Positions 44,780 through 55,027 of a stretch of DNA of 64,000 bases are shown here, one piece after another (within the stretch, counting starts at the first letter, position 1; every line of letters begins with the position of its first letter). The notes beneath the pieces were generated by a model. It had not been told where the DNA came from. It saw only the letters and a list, made by a program, of their open reading frames with translations, and made no database searches. This stretch comes from Lunularia cruciata. Its lineage: Eukaryota; Streptophyta; Marchantiopsida; Lunulariales; Lunulariaceae. The translations under genes were made by a program, and so were the position numbers. The stretch covers positions 24,862,001 through 24,926,000 of the forward strand of contig OX419760.1 of assembly GCA_948567375.1 (NCBI GenBank), read 5' to 3'.

Positions 44780-45189
44780 TGCTCCTCCACAATAGTGTTA
44801 TAGACCAAAATGTCATCAATATAGCATCAAGTAGAATCTAGTCCTATTAAGATCCTATTCATGACATTTTGGACCTCGGAAGGGACATGCTTTAACCCAA
44901 ATGGTAAGAACCTCCACTAATATAATACATACTTGTTGTGAGGATCAATAGCCTAAAATGTTATCTTGGACTTATCCTCCTCCTTGATTTGCAATTGATG
45001 ATATTTTTCTTGAAGATCCAAAGTACTAAAGACCTTTGCATGCCCAATCTCATCAAAGATCTCCTTTGGTGTAGGCATGGCATACTGATCAGCCCTAGTT
45101 TGTTGGTTGATGGGATGGTAATCTCCACACATCTGCCTATTTGTGTAGTTGCCATGCATATCCTACTTGGTTGGCATCATTGTAACTGA
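44780..45189 (-). pseudogene. Element D: reverse transcriptase
   Basis: Minus strand: RQMCGDYHPINQQTRADQYA, MPTPKEIFDEIGHAKVF and STLDLQEKYHQLQIKEEDKS (45189-44953), then further left, near 44830-44795, CYIDDILVYN, the catalytic box with both Asp. A few stops lie between. The STLDL...YHQL palm segment and the MPTPEE-like motif mark a gypsy lineage different from the chromoviruses. Confidence 0.85.
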
Positions 45190-45824
45190 CGCATATTCTC
45201 CATGTGAAATCTCTACCAAACCAACCTCAAAAAAGTCTCTACTCCGGCTCTGAATCAATATTCTCTCCATATCACCATATCAATAGGGATATCAAAAAAT
45301 TGGTGTATAGCTAGTCAGCTCAATCCAAATACAATGTCCTTTTAGAGTACCCAAATCCTTCATATTGAAGGTAAAACAACTCATGTAGCTCCTCAAGAAC
45401 CTCCAAACTCTCTGTCTTTCTCCTCTTGTAAGCTTGGGTCCAAGATCTAGCTCCCAAGTATCCTCTATAACTGATGTAGGAGTGGAAGACGTACAGATTG
45501 GTTATTACATTGGGCCCTTAGGAGCAATAGTGTCATGCTTCCAACCACTAGATTTCTTAACCTTAGTGTGGAAAACTCCCTCCGATTGTTGCAAGCTCCA
45601 TAGTCTTTTAGTTGCATCCCAAGTAGACCAAGGATGTAATCCAAGTAGACCACGCTCACCTGGATGGAATCCAGGTAGACCACTCTCCTAGTAGCCACTT
45701 GTTGTGTCCCAAGAATACCCTGCCCACTTACCCTAATTCCATTGCCCCCAACATGTGCCTGAACCCTCTCGATAGACATAAAACTCACAAGTGTCCGAGT
45801 GGTGATGCCTATCCAATGCATCCT
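45190..45824 (-). pseudogene. Element D: linker between methyltransferase and RT
   Basis: The minus-strand sequence encodes short stretches such as VEISHGEYASVTMMPTK just before RT and a repetitive stretch with WSTW/VYLD units near 45700-45600 (plus-strand CCAAGTAGACCA-like repeats). It contains many stops and no recognisable catalytic motif. Confidence 0.45.
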
Positions 45825-47110
45825 ATGTTGCTTTGCCAAGCCAAGGCTCATAATCCAAGTTAAACAGTTCAAGTCCATAGCCTAACCTAACAATTGATAC
45901 TTGGATGCCTCTAACATTATTGTAACAACAATAATATTGGTACAAAAACCCATTGCCCACTCTCTCTAATTGGCATTGGGTTCCACCAACTACTATGATT
46001 ATGAGTCGCAAACAAGTCCAAGACCTCCCTCTAAAAAAGCATGAGAGCCTAGGAAACTCATAAGTGTGGGTAGAGTGGCTTTAAGCTATCCAACAAGGTT
46101 CACTATTGCCATAAGTGACATATCAGCCACAACCACCGTCTAAGATTGATGCCTAACATCCAAAATGTCATCAACAATGAAGTGGTCTAGTCATTGAATC
46201 CCATCAAAAGCCCAATGTAGAAACTCTTTGAGTAAGAGGTTTGTCTACCAAAGAGAAAGATGATGAGCCTGTGATCCCACTCTAGTTGCATCCAATAACA
46301 TGGCAATTCCCATCCAAGAATGGACTTGGTGTGTACTTGCTACCACCCAGGAGCAAGAATGACCCATCAAAGTGACATCCTCTAAAATATAAGCTAGAGA
46401 AATAGAATGATGAACCTAGAGATGTTGTAGTATAAGTAACATCCCTTAAAACACACCAAAATGGGGGTCCTAGAGACCTTAACCTCAGCTAGCATGTGTA
46501 TGTCTTTGACATGGCTATCCAAAAATCACCAAATGAATGGGATCATATCTCTCTAGATCTTGCACCCCCAACAAGGGAATATCTATTAGTAGGGTCTTTT
46601 GGTAACATTTGACTATTGACATTGGTAATAATTTAGGATACCAATAGGCCAAGTGTGCCACATGATATAGAGAGACTCACCCAATAGTCTCATCTCTCTC
46701 CACATACAAGTACCTGTACTTGTATACTTACCTATAGTACCGTAGCTAATCTAGTGCTAATCTCACCAAACAACTCCAATAGACATATTCTCCCTATTGG
46801 ATATTTCCAAGCAATGAGTGTGGCATCCAAAGGTGACAATGGGGTAGACTCTAGATGCTCATCCTCACATTGGTCTGTTGGTGGTACAAAGCTCCACTCC
46901 AAGCTTGTTGCACTAACTAATCCGCATGTTGATGCAATGCTTCCTCTAAACTCCACAATAGAACATCCAAGTTGGATGGAACTATCCCACTTGTACTCCA
47001 AATCCGAGTGATCTCCTCTAATACTAGAGTATCTTTTGCATGGGTGTTCCACTCCAATAAATCACCAAGCCAAGTAATAGAACCACTAAAATCTGAAATT
47101 GATGTCGCCA
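45825..47110 (-). pseudogene. Element D: C5-cytosine DNA methyltransferase-like domain
   Basis: C5 methyltransferases transfer a methyl group from AdoMet to cytosine in DNA. On the minus strand, after a lead-in (47110-46810: GDLLEWNTHAKDTLVLEEIT, LWSLEEALHQHAD) comes LLELFGEISTRLATVL (about 46782-46735), resembling motif I (F-G-G-x-G-x-G). After a frame change YLYVERDETI and LLGVQDLERYDPIHLVIFG precede motif IV, the Pro-Cys-Gln box with the catalytic Cys, at 46514-46506. A TAG (46517-46515) replaces the usual Trp just before it. Next are a GL.DP..G.F-like segment, AYILEDVTLMGHS (motif VI, E-N-V read as E-D-V, 46382-46374), LLDATRVGSQAHHLSLW.TNLL and finally MDLNCLTWIMSLGLAKQ (45878-45828). 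Motif order is that of a real C5-MTase. Stops and shifts make this copy dead. Confidence 0.75.
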
Positions 47111-47163
47111 TGGTCCTAAACTATAGTGAGCCAAGATTGCCACTACCAAAGCATATTGGTAGG

Positions 47164-47979
47164 TGTAATACCAATAGTTAGATAGATTATCTAGAGATGA
47201 AATTTGGTTTGGTAACATCTGGAAGAATGTTATACATGATGGACTTAGTAGATAAGCTAGAGGTATCACCAAAACAGTACTTCTACTAATAGGCCAGAAA
47301 TCAAAACATGCTAGAAATTAGAAACTTTAGGATCAAGAGCTAGGCATATGATCTAGAGGTGCAACTTGGGGTGATAACATCTAGAAGGATGTTACATATG
47401 ATGGAGAATGCAAATTAGATAGAGGTATCACCAAAAGAGCACTTCTACTAATAGGGTAGAAGCCAAATAGGCCTAAACTTGAGAGGCAATTTTGGAGGCC
47501 TAAACCGATGAATTATGCCTCAAAAATGTGTAGATTCCTCCCTCCTCCCAACCCAAAAATGGAGGAAAGGTTGGCCTTCCCTCTCCCTTGGTTTGTCTTG
47601 CCGAGAGCTTTCCAATGGTACCTCACCCATGTGATTTTGAGATTCCTACAAGAAGATTTCCTCTGGTTAAAGCCTATTTGTCCAACCAGATGGACTAGGA
47701 CCAACATGTCATCCATCCAAACAAGTAATCTAAGGGTGGAACTTGCTGACAGGTCACCTATCCATGAACCTAATCTTATGGTGGAGCTCCCTTGGAGGAA
47801 ATCTTCCTTGGCTATATAATAAAGAGAAGGTGCTCCTTTGGAGCATTGGAGGATTGATAGCCTAAGGCGGCCCCGGAGCATGCGCAAAGTGTCAGACAGT
47901 CCCCAACCATTTGTTTTGTTGGACAGTGTGAAATCTGTGTTTTATTTCTTGAAGAGTTCTCTTGTCCTTGGAGTATTAG
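47164..47979 (+). repeat. Solo chromovirus LTR inside element D
   Basis: TGTAATACCAATAGTTAGAT to ...GGAGTATTAGA, about 815 bp, same family as the LTR at 5753, with both internal 156-bp units and the CTATATAATA box (47812). No internal element sequence follows, so it is a product of LTR-LTR recombination. Possible target repeats (GTAGG before, GCAAG after) match poorly. About 65 bp not found in the other LTRs (from TAGCCTAAGGCGGCCCC to TTTGTTTTGTTGGA, near 47858-47922) are inserted near its 3' part. Confidence 0.8.
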
Positions 47980-48400
47980 AGCAAGTAACATAGTCATCTC
48001 TCACCTAACTGCCATCCTAGTCTATAGGAGATTATCTCCTCCAAAATAGTCAATACTGAAACCCATGGGGTATAATACTGCTCCACCAACTAGCACATCA
48101 TATGAGTCAACTATGGTTGCAATGGCCTGAGCTCTCACCACCGAGCTATCAATCAGATGATAGGGCTGAATCTGGACAATGAGCTCTCTACACGTGATGT
48201 ACTATGTAGAACCACCTCTTAGAGATGTTTGGATCTGAAATGGACACCTTTCCACATTGGTCTTTTGTAGCTCTAGACCAAAAATTGCAACCTTTTTCAA
48301 CATAAGGGGTTGTGCACCAGAGTCTAATAAGACCCTTTGTGGTGTATAAACCTTCCTTGAAGTCCCACCAAACAAAAAATCCCCCTCTAGTTTTCTAACA
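47980..48400 (-). pseudogene. Element D: aspartic protease
   Basis: Minus strand: YTPQRVLLDSGAQPLMLKKV with an intact Asp-Ser-Gly triad (48324-48316), then CPFQIQTSLRGGST, VVRAQAIATIVDSYDVLVGG and AVLYPMGFSIDYF. The DSGAQP motif and the following YDVLVGGAVLYPMGF are characteristic of this element type. The two halves lie in the same or adjacent frames with few stops. Protease would release gag and the enzymes from the precursor. Confidence 0.8.
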
Positions 48401-49500
48401 TGACAACTCTAGGTGTGAACCGTGCTCGCTCAAAGGCAGTTCTAGCTAGTAACTCCTCCTATTTAATTGTTACTGTTTGTCATAAACCACTAGTCATTGA
48501 GCGGATCCCATGCTCCTCAACCAAGTCAGCTATAGTATCAACCACCTCTACTCTAATAGCAAGAATCACATCATCCCTACTCTCACAAAGTATGGCAGCC
48601 TACCAAAACATTGGAGTTAGGTCAACTCTCAATATAAATATATCACTGGTTGAGAATAAAAGGAAGCACATAATCAATTGAGTAGACCCCAACATTGAGC
48701 TAGACTCAATTGGTGTAGTAAGAGGTAGCTAACTAACAAGTAATCTATCATGCACCCCATCACCACCTACCACACTTGCACTAGGAGGACTAGGAGCCAT
48801 GGATGTTATCTATAGTACCTTAGAGAGTGTAAAAGACTAGGGAAGTCTGACCTGTCTACCAACCTCTCCTCTCTATGGATCCAACTCCATTGATGCTCCT
48901 CTAGGCTCTGGAGCAAGTATTACACTCCTAGTCACTAGGTAGATGTATCTACTTGTGTTGCCCTACACATGAAGTCCAAGATGTCTCTATCACCAACATA
49001 AGGGTGAAAACCTCACCCAAATCTTATCTCCTTTGAGCGATGGCCATGCTAGCCAATCTCTACTCCAATTGCTCAATCCAAGTAACCATGGTTATATTAG
49101 AAGTAAGGACAAATATTGCACCCATACTAGGTGTGGATCCTCTACCACCACCTCTACCACCTTGTCCTCCATGACTTGGAGCTCTTCAACCACCTCCCAT
49201 AGGAGCCCTACCACTCCGTAACTTTGGGTGTAACCAAATCTATGGCAATGGTTATAATATCTCTATGCCGGAAGTCTCCTTCAAACCGGACTCGACCAGC
49301 AGGATAGGGATGCACGCGTGGTTGTGATGCATTAGAGATATCATGTATGATGCCTTAAGTGTAATCTCTCTTGTGATGTGGTCCACCACAAGTCCAAGAA
49401 GCAACACCACACTTATTGGTTGTTGATGACGTGGAAATGAAGGTAAAGGTCTAACTACACTAGGCCCTCCACTCACTCTATAGGATCTGGGTTGTCCACT
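48401..49500 (-). pseudogene. Element D: gag-protease linker, degenerate
   Basis: Minus-strand fragments include ELLARTAFERARFTPRVVML just before protease and a Gly/Arg-rich stretch (GGQGGRGGGRGSTPS, near 49190-49150) with SGGPSVVRPLPSFPRHQQPI further right. Low-complexity and many stops; no clear zinc knuckle. Confidence 0.55.
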
Positions 49501-50450
49501 CTAGCCTCAGAAGCCAACATGGCATGGAGCACTTTGTTGCATTGTGGAAGAAGTATAACTATGGATAAGATCTCCCTACCAAATGCAATTGTCACTATTT
49601 TCTCCTCCACCATATTGAGCTCAATATGTTAAGCCAAACCAAAGACTATTGCCAAAGTAGGTGAAGTAGCTTGTAACAATGTACCATCACATACTATATT
49701 ATAACTCCCTGTCCAAAATTCTATACCAAAATTAGACCACTTTGGCCTCAATAACTCCTTGAGTAAAACTGATCAAGAGCTTCATGCAAGTGTATGCCTT
49801 GTGCTCTCCAATCTTCCGCTAGAACTCTTGCAAGCTCCTCAACTTATCAATTTGCACTCCCTAATAATTTTACCTCAAACACTAAAAGAACTCCACCATG
49901 GGGTTAAACCTCAATACTACACCACCTCTTGTAATATTACCTCCACTTGTAGTAGCACCATCTCCAATAGATTCACCAATGATGCTAGAGCTCAAACTCG
50001 TCAGTACTACGGATATACCCCTAGAAACCAAGCCTAAAGTGATAGAGACATAGTTTAGAGACCAATATTGTCTCCATAGCTCAATCTCCTCCAAGTAAGC
50101 TCTCCTAAACTCTTGATATTTGTCCATCAATGGACCCTCCAAGTGCTAAAAAAACCCTTTCCATGCCATGAACAGTGTGAATAACATAGGGTTATGCATC
50201 TATTACAAATCACACCAACTATCAAACTCATGGATGAAGACATCCAACTCATGGTACCCACCATACTACAGTAATGCTTGGGGCCTTTGGAGACCCCATA
50301 AATCTTGTCCATATCCCATAACAATGATACGGACACACCAAGTGCACTCTCAACTGAATCAATTCCTATGTCAAACTCCAACTCATGGTCAATCTCCTTC
50401 CTCATTAGGACCTAAGATACAAGCTAATACCGAGTGCCACTTTGGGTAAA
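49501..50450 (-). pseudogene. Element D: gag
   Basis: Minus-strand stretches: FIHEFDSWCDL-like coding near 50270-50200, WKGFFSTLEGPLMDKYQEFR, RRAYLEEIELWRQYWSLNYV and SIIGESIGDGATTSGGN (50142-49882), and FGLAYWAQYGGGE near 49620. I take this as capsid because it precedes the protease in order and orientation and has the Trp/Tyr-rich gag character; the assignment is by context and memory of the family rather than by a named motif. Confidence 0.55.
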
Positions 50451-51779
50451 CTCATTGCGTATTGTAATGTTATCTCCTCAAGAATCACTAAAGAATTATG
50501 TCGTGATAAAGTAACCATAAATTACAAACCACAATTGTAACCACCACAAGTACCCCACCAAGAATCACCACCAAGTGCCAACACCAAGTGCCACCACCAA
50601 CGGCCATCACCAACCAAACACCATTCACTAATGTAGCTTTACCTACAACAACTACACTAAGAGAAAGTGCAACTTGTAACCTACCATCACAAGACGCATG
50701 CTCACCATCTATAGATCAGCACTTCTTGCCTCACCGGAGAGAAACATAAGTAGTCTGATTGGTCATCACTCCAACCTCACTACCAAGAGCATGCTAGAGC
50801 ACAAATGCTCTAAATTCAAGGCACCTCACACAAATGTGGTGTACAAACAAGAAGCATAGAATGGAAAGGGTCCAACCATAAGAAGGCTAAACAAAACACT
50901 CTATCTCATAAATCAATACTAGATTGATGCTAACACCATTTAGCCTTGACATAATAAAAGTATCTATCTACTTCCTATGCTACCATGATCACCAAGAATA
51001 GGATCAAATTGTCTCTCCTAGCCAAAGCTACATATGTATAGATATCAATATAATATTCTTTAAGACAACAAGTGAATGTGGACAAGTTGGTTAGGGCACC
51101 AATCTAGGAACCAAAGATCTAGGGTTCAAACTCTATTGCATACAATCTAGCAAGGTGGGCAAATTTTGCTAAATAATGACTATAAACTACTCTAAACTAG
51201 CTAGCCTCACGCAAACACATTGCCTTGCTGACCCTTCTAGGCCTTTGTAGCCTCTCATAGCCCTATACCTCTAAATGCCAAAATTCAGCCAAATGAGTCC
51301 TTGCCACTTCAAACCTCCTCCAAATCGAGCCAAAATCTGACATAATCTCTCCACCAAATCTGACATAAAATTTACCAAAATGAGGCCTTTCATAGTTTCT
51401 CTATATATTTTGCAGAACGCCAAATCCTCCGCTAAATCTCCACTTGAGCCAAATTGGGAAGACTCATTCTCCAAATCACTAATTTGAGGGAATGGGTTCA
51501 CAACTTCACCTTCAATTTTGACTTTCAAGCTCAACTCGACTTGATGTCACCTACTAGTCTCAAATTGAACACCATTGCTTGAGATTGATTCTATTCTCAA
51601 GGAAATTTTGCTAGCGCTTCCGCACATTGTTTTCCTCATTGCCAAATCTTTTGAAAGAACTTTTGCACACTATCACTCTCAAGGAAAATCTGAACCATGA
51701 TCGAGATCAACAAGGCTTGGAGATACCACCAACACCCTCAATTTCTCCCTAACCTCACACTTCTGATGTAATCAATCCT
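50451..51779. other. Probable 5' leader of element D, no gene recognised
   Basis: The stretch lies between gag and the candidate LTR on the minus strand. Frames such as 51534-51271 have no familiar motif. A minus-strand primer-site-like GGTATCTCCAAGCC occurs at about 51715-51728, not adjacent to the repeat edge I can define. Confidence 0.35.
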
Positions 51780-52212
51780 TCTTCAACTCGACTCACTCTC
51801 AATTAGATCAATATTTGATCTTTCACTTAGCAATTTATCAACAATTGGGTATGGATTACAATCAAGCCACACCCACTCTAGCTAAGAGACTCCATGTGAT
51901 GTTTGCCAGCCTTTGTCCACCATAGCCAAGAACTTGAAGGCTAAGTATCGTAGAAGTGAGCTCTTTGGATCTGCACTTTGAAAGTATACCCTTGATCTTG
52001 ACCTAGGTCTCCAACCCTAACGGTCCCATTGATGGTACATCCAACAGTGCAAACGGTGCAAGTGACTGTAGAGCCCACCATGTGATCAATAACCCTAATA
52101 TGAAATTGGACCGCCAACAAGTAGTCCGTAAGTAACTATCAAAATACATATGACTATCACCACTACTACTCTAATGTCCAAGCAATCTAGGTGCGATGCT
52201 ACAAATGGCATG
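51780..52212. repeat. Candidate LTR of element D (right copy)
   Basis: Direct repeat of 32683-33085, roughly 80-90 per cent similar by eye, ending ...CTACAAATGGCA, after which the two flanks diverge (the left copy reads GGTG). Position upstream of gag on the minus strand fits a 5' LTR. Boundaries need alignment. Confidence 0.5.
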
Positions 52213-53730
52213 AGACAGTTCTTTTCATTATATGGAAGACTTAATGAGAAGAGAAGAACAACCCTCCCAAAGTATATGAGAGACAAACCTCCTTATGCAT
52301 AATAATAATAATACACTATATAAAGTCAGAAAATATACTCTTCTTAAGAATTCCCTCTAGATCCAAGTTTGAATCGTATAAAATCCTGTCAAATAAGAAA
52401 GTAATGGGTTAGGGCACTTATATGATGAACTTAAATTTGATCTATTAAGTCTCACTTTGGGTAAGAAAGTATTACAATTAAATTAAGGCATCTAACCTGG
52501 ATTCAAAAAAGTCAGATTCTATCTACGTAGTCTCTCTTCCTCGTGGGAAAGTGTTAAATATGATAGTGTAAAGTGATTGTGTACGACACTGTGAGATTCA
52601 TGCTTGGTGCTCTGAAAATTTTTAACTTACTCTCATTCAGTACATTCATTCTCTGCTTTGTCTTCTCTTACAAATGTTTTGGATTCGCTCTCCTCAGAGA
52701 AATCGAGATCGCTGATGTGGATAAAGAGAGTACCGTTATCTGCATGATTGACCGTAGAGTCTCCATTCCTTCTTTAACACAAGATTCTAGTTCCTCGGAG
52801 AAAGAACGTCCAAATGAGAAGGAAAAAGACAATCTTCGCAGAAGAGACAGAAAGATAGAAAAGGATGTTCTCCATCTCTCTTTACATGGGAAGAATTGAA
52901 GAATGAGATTGCAGACAGTCGATGAATCCGATATCCGGGGTATATACACTTTGCAATTCCGTGTCTCCACATGGGAGGAATTGGTCGTTCGATTGAGTTA
53001 AGATATTGTATTGTAAATGGCACAGTGATAAGCATGATTGACTTTGTGGGTATCTCCTTATATTTTAAACTCACGGGTTGAAGTCGATCGCCTGGTTCAA
53101 GAAAGACACTGGAAAGGAGTTCAGTCGTCTACGTAACGGACATTGTGGGTCTCCATTTCTCTTTCCAGAGCAACAAACCTGGCCACTCGACCGAGGACCA
53201 CGACCCCAAAAGATTTAGTTGGCTGCGAGTGGTTCATTGTTAATCTGTAGCCTCTAGTGCAGGACGTCAAAGACAAGTGGTCCTCTTACACCTCTCAGAC
53301 CGCCAAATGTTTACTGGAATGGAGGTAAGGTACCAGACGAAATTAGCTGGTGTTCGACCGTCAGGCTTGATATCCGATTCTCACTCAGCCTTCCTAGAGA
53401 CTCGTTCAACTCGGAGAGCTGAACCCAATCTCGGACTTAAAAAGGGTTGGGTAAATTATTAGGATGAAAGGTTGTGGCTTCCACTCTTTGCCATGAAGGG
53501 TAGTGAAGAGGTGATTTCACGTCAGGAAGAGAGCCCCTGAATGAAGTACCTCCAAATCACATTTGTCCACAGCTTTAGTGTAAATTAGAGAGGTTATCAC
53601 GTCTGTACGCTACATATCTGTTGAGCTTGTATTCCTTCTGTGAGAAAGGAGATACAAAGAGCAATAGCTAGGAAGAGTAACGACCAGTAACCTGAACCAT
53701 TTCAGAGGGCAAAAGCAAACCAGTATATAA
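52213..53730. other. Intergenic region, no gene supported
   Basis: The overlapping frames at 52573-53074 on both strands contain charged low-complexity sequence (SSSEKERPNEKEKDNLRRRD) and no domain. I cannot support a gene. Confidence 0.35.
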
Positions 53731-53792
53731 GGTATATCCAGTTGCTAAGTACAACATGCTATGGCATGTTGTACTTAGCAACTGGATATACC
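53731..53792. repeat. Perfect inverted repeat, 29-bp arms with 4-base loop
   Basis: Arm GGTATATCCAGTTGCTAAGT... (53731-53759), loop TATG (53760-53763) and the exact reverse complement (53764-53792). CCAGT just outside the left arm and ACTGG just outside the right are also complementary, with a 6-base bulge ATATAA. It could fold as a hairpin in DNA or RNA. There is no oligo-T tail or coding role. Confidence 0.95.
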
Positions 53793-55027
53793 ACTGGCCA
53801 ATGAAACGAACCAATTAGCCAATTGTTTTAGGACTACTAACTTCCCAGCTGGATAGCAGCAAGCGCGCTCATTCTATCCATTATCTCATCATAGAATGAT
53901 GTTCAGTGATCAACCTGGACCATCTACGTATACGAAGAAATCAATGACACAGTTCTTGCAGAGAGGTGTTTGTGGTCATACCAGGTCGAGGAACCAACAC
54001 ACCCTCTACACATTAGTACCTTCAACTTTCCACTCTCGTTACATCCTCCACTTTTCTGAAGTCGAAGTTATAAGCGAGTGGGCAATTTCTACGGAAGCAT
54101 ATAGGGGAGGGTATTTACACCACGCCAGGAAAAGCCAGCCCCAACCTCTTTAGCATCTTTTGAAAAAGACCCGGGTACAAGGGAAAAAATTTATTGTACC
54201 TTTTTGGCCAGAGACTGCTTCACACCACGAATTTATTAGTTGCAACGCTACTGATTGAAGATCGATCTACGAAAGTGCTAAAGCCCCCTGACCATGCAAA
54301 TTAAGTGGTCTTCCAAATCGTTCCCTATCTCATTTACATGTCCTCGGAAAAACTTACATGTACGGCACCTCGTCAACATAACAACCGAAGCCACTGTTCG
54401 TCTTCCATACATCCAAACAATATGAAGACTGTGTGAAGTACTAATAGCACAGGTAAATGGGAATTATACAAAATTATAGATACAAATGATCCCAAGCATG
54501 CCATTGCTTGGCAGCTTACGCCATATCAATGGCCTAGGATACCTTTATATCTCTTTACATATGTACAGAAGATGCTGTCATGAGACTGTGAACACTAATG
54601 ACACAGACGCCCAAAAAGCTTATGCACTACTTTGAACGGCTTCATCACTACGAGAACGTAGAGTTCGGCCTGCAAGACTGGCAAATCTCTCAACGCTACT
54701 CCTGATCAGCAAGCAGACTCCCATTTAACATAGAAACCAAATCTCGACTGGTCACTAGCCTCAGTTCTCGAACTTCTCCATGTATTACGTGATAATTTGT
54801 AGCCGTACACTGTCAGCTAAGCATTGTCTCAAAACTGTGGAAGCCCTGTTCTTTGTGCAGATTCATCATCAAAGCGTCCACTCACCAACACGACTTGGCC
54901 CAAATACGAATGAATAACTGAAGCACCGTATACTGTCTTCAGATTGGAGAAGGAGACTTTAAGACTACTCACTTCATCATTTACTTTAGACGAGAGTTCG
55001 GAAACGACCATATTATTCTTCCCTGGT
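53793..55027. other. Downstream region of the RING-kinase-WD40 gene
   Basis: Contains the 3' UTR of the minus-strand gene ending at 55028. No other coding evidence. Confidence 0.4.

Larger units (their letters stand above)
43240..52212 (-). mobile_element. Element D: gypsy retrotransposon carrying a C5-methyltransferase domain
   Basis: Minus-strand order from right to left: candidate LTR (51780-52212), leader, gag (about 50450-49000), protease (about 48370-48000), methyltransferase (about 46800-45825), RT (45189-44780), RNase H (44439-44050), integrase (44050-43240). It is interrupted by a solo chromovirus LTR at 47164-47979 and, at its left side, by the chromovirus ending at 43332; its left LTR may be 32575-33085. 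Every reading frame is broken by stops. Retrotransposons with cytosine-methyltransferase domains are known from charophyte algae and dinoflagellates; this copy has the same idea in a land-plant-like window. Confidence 0.8.

Noticed and set aside
53731-53792. Calling the hairpin a microRNA gene
   Set aside because: A perfect short stem with a 4-base loop is unlike typical plant precursors and there is no expression evidence, so it is listed only as an inverted repeat.
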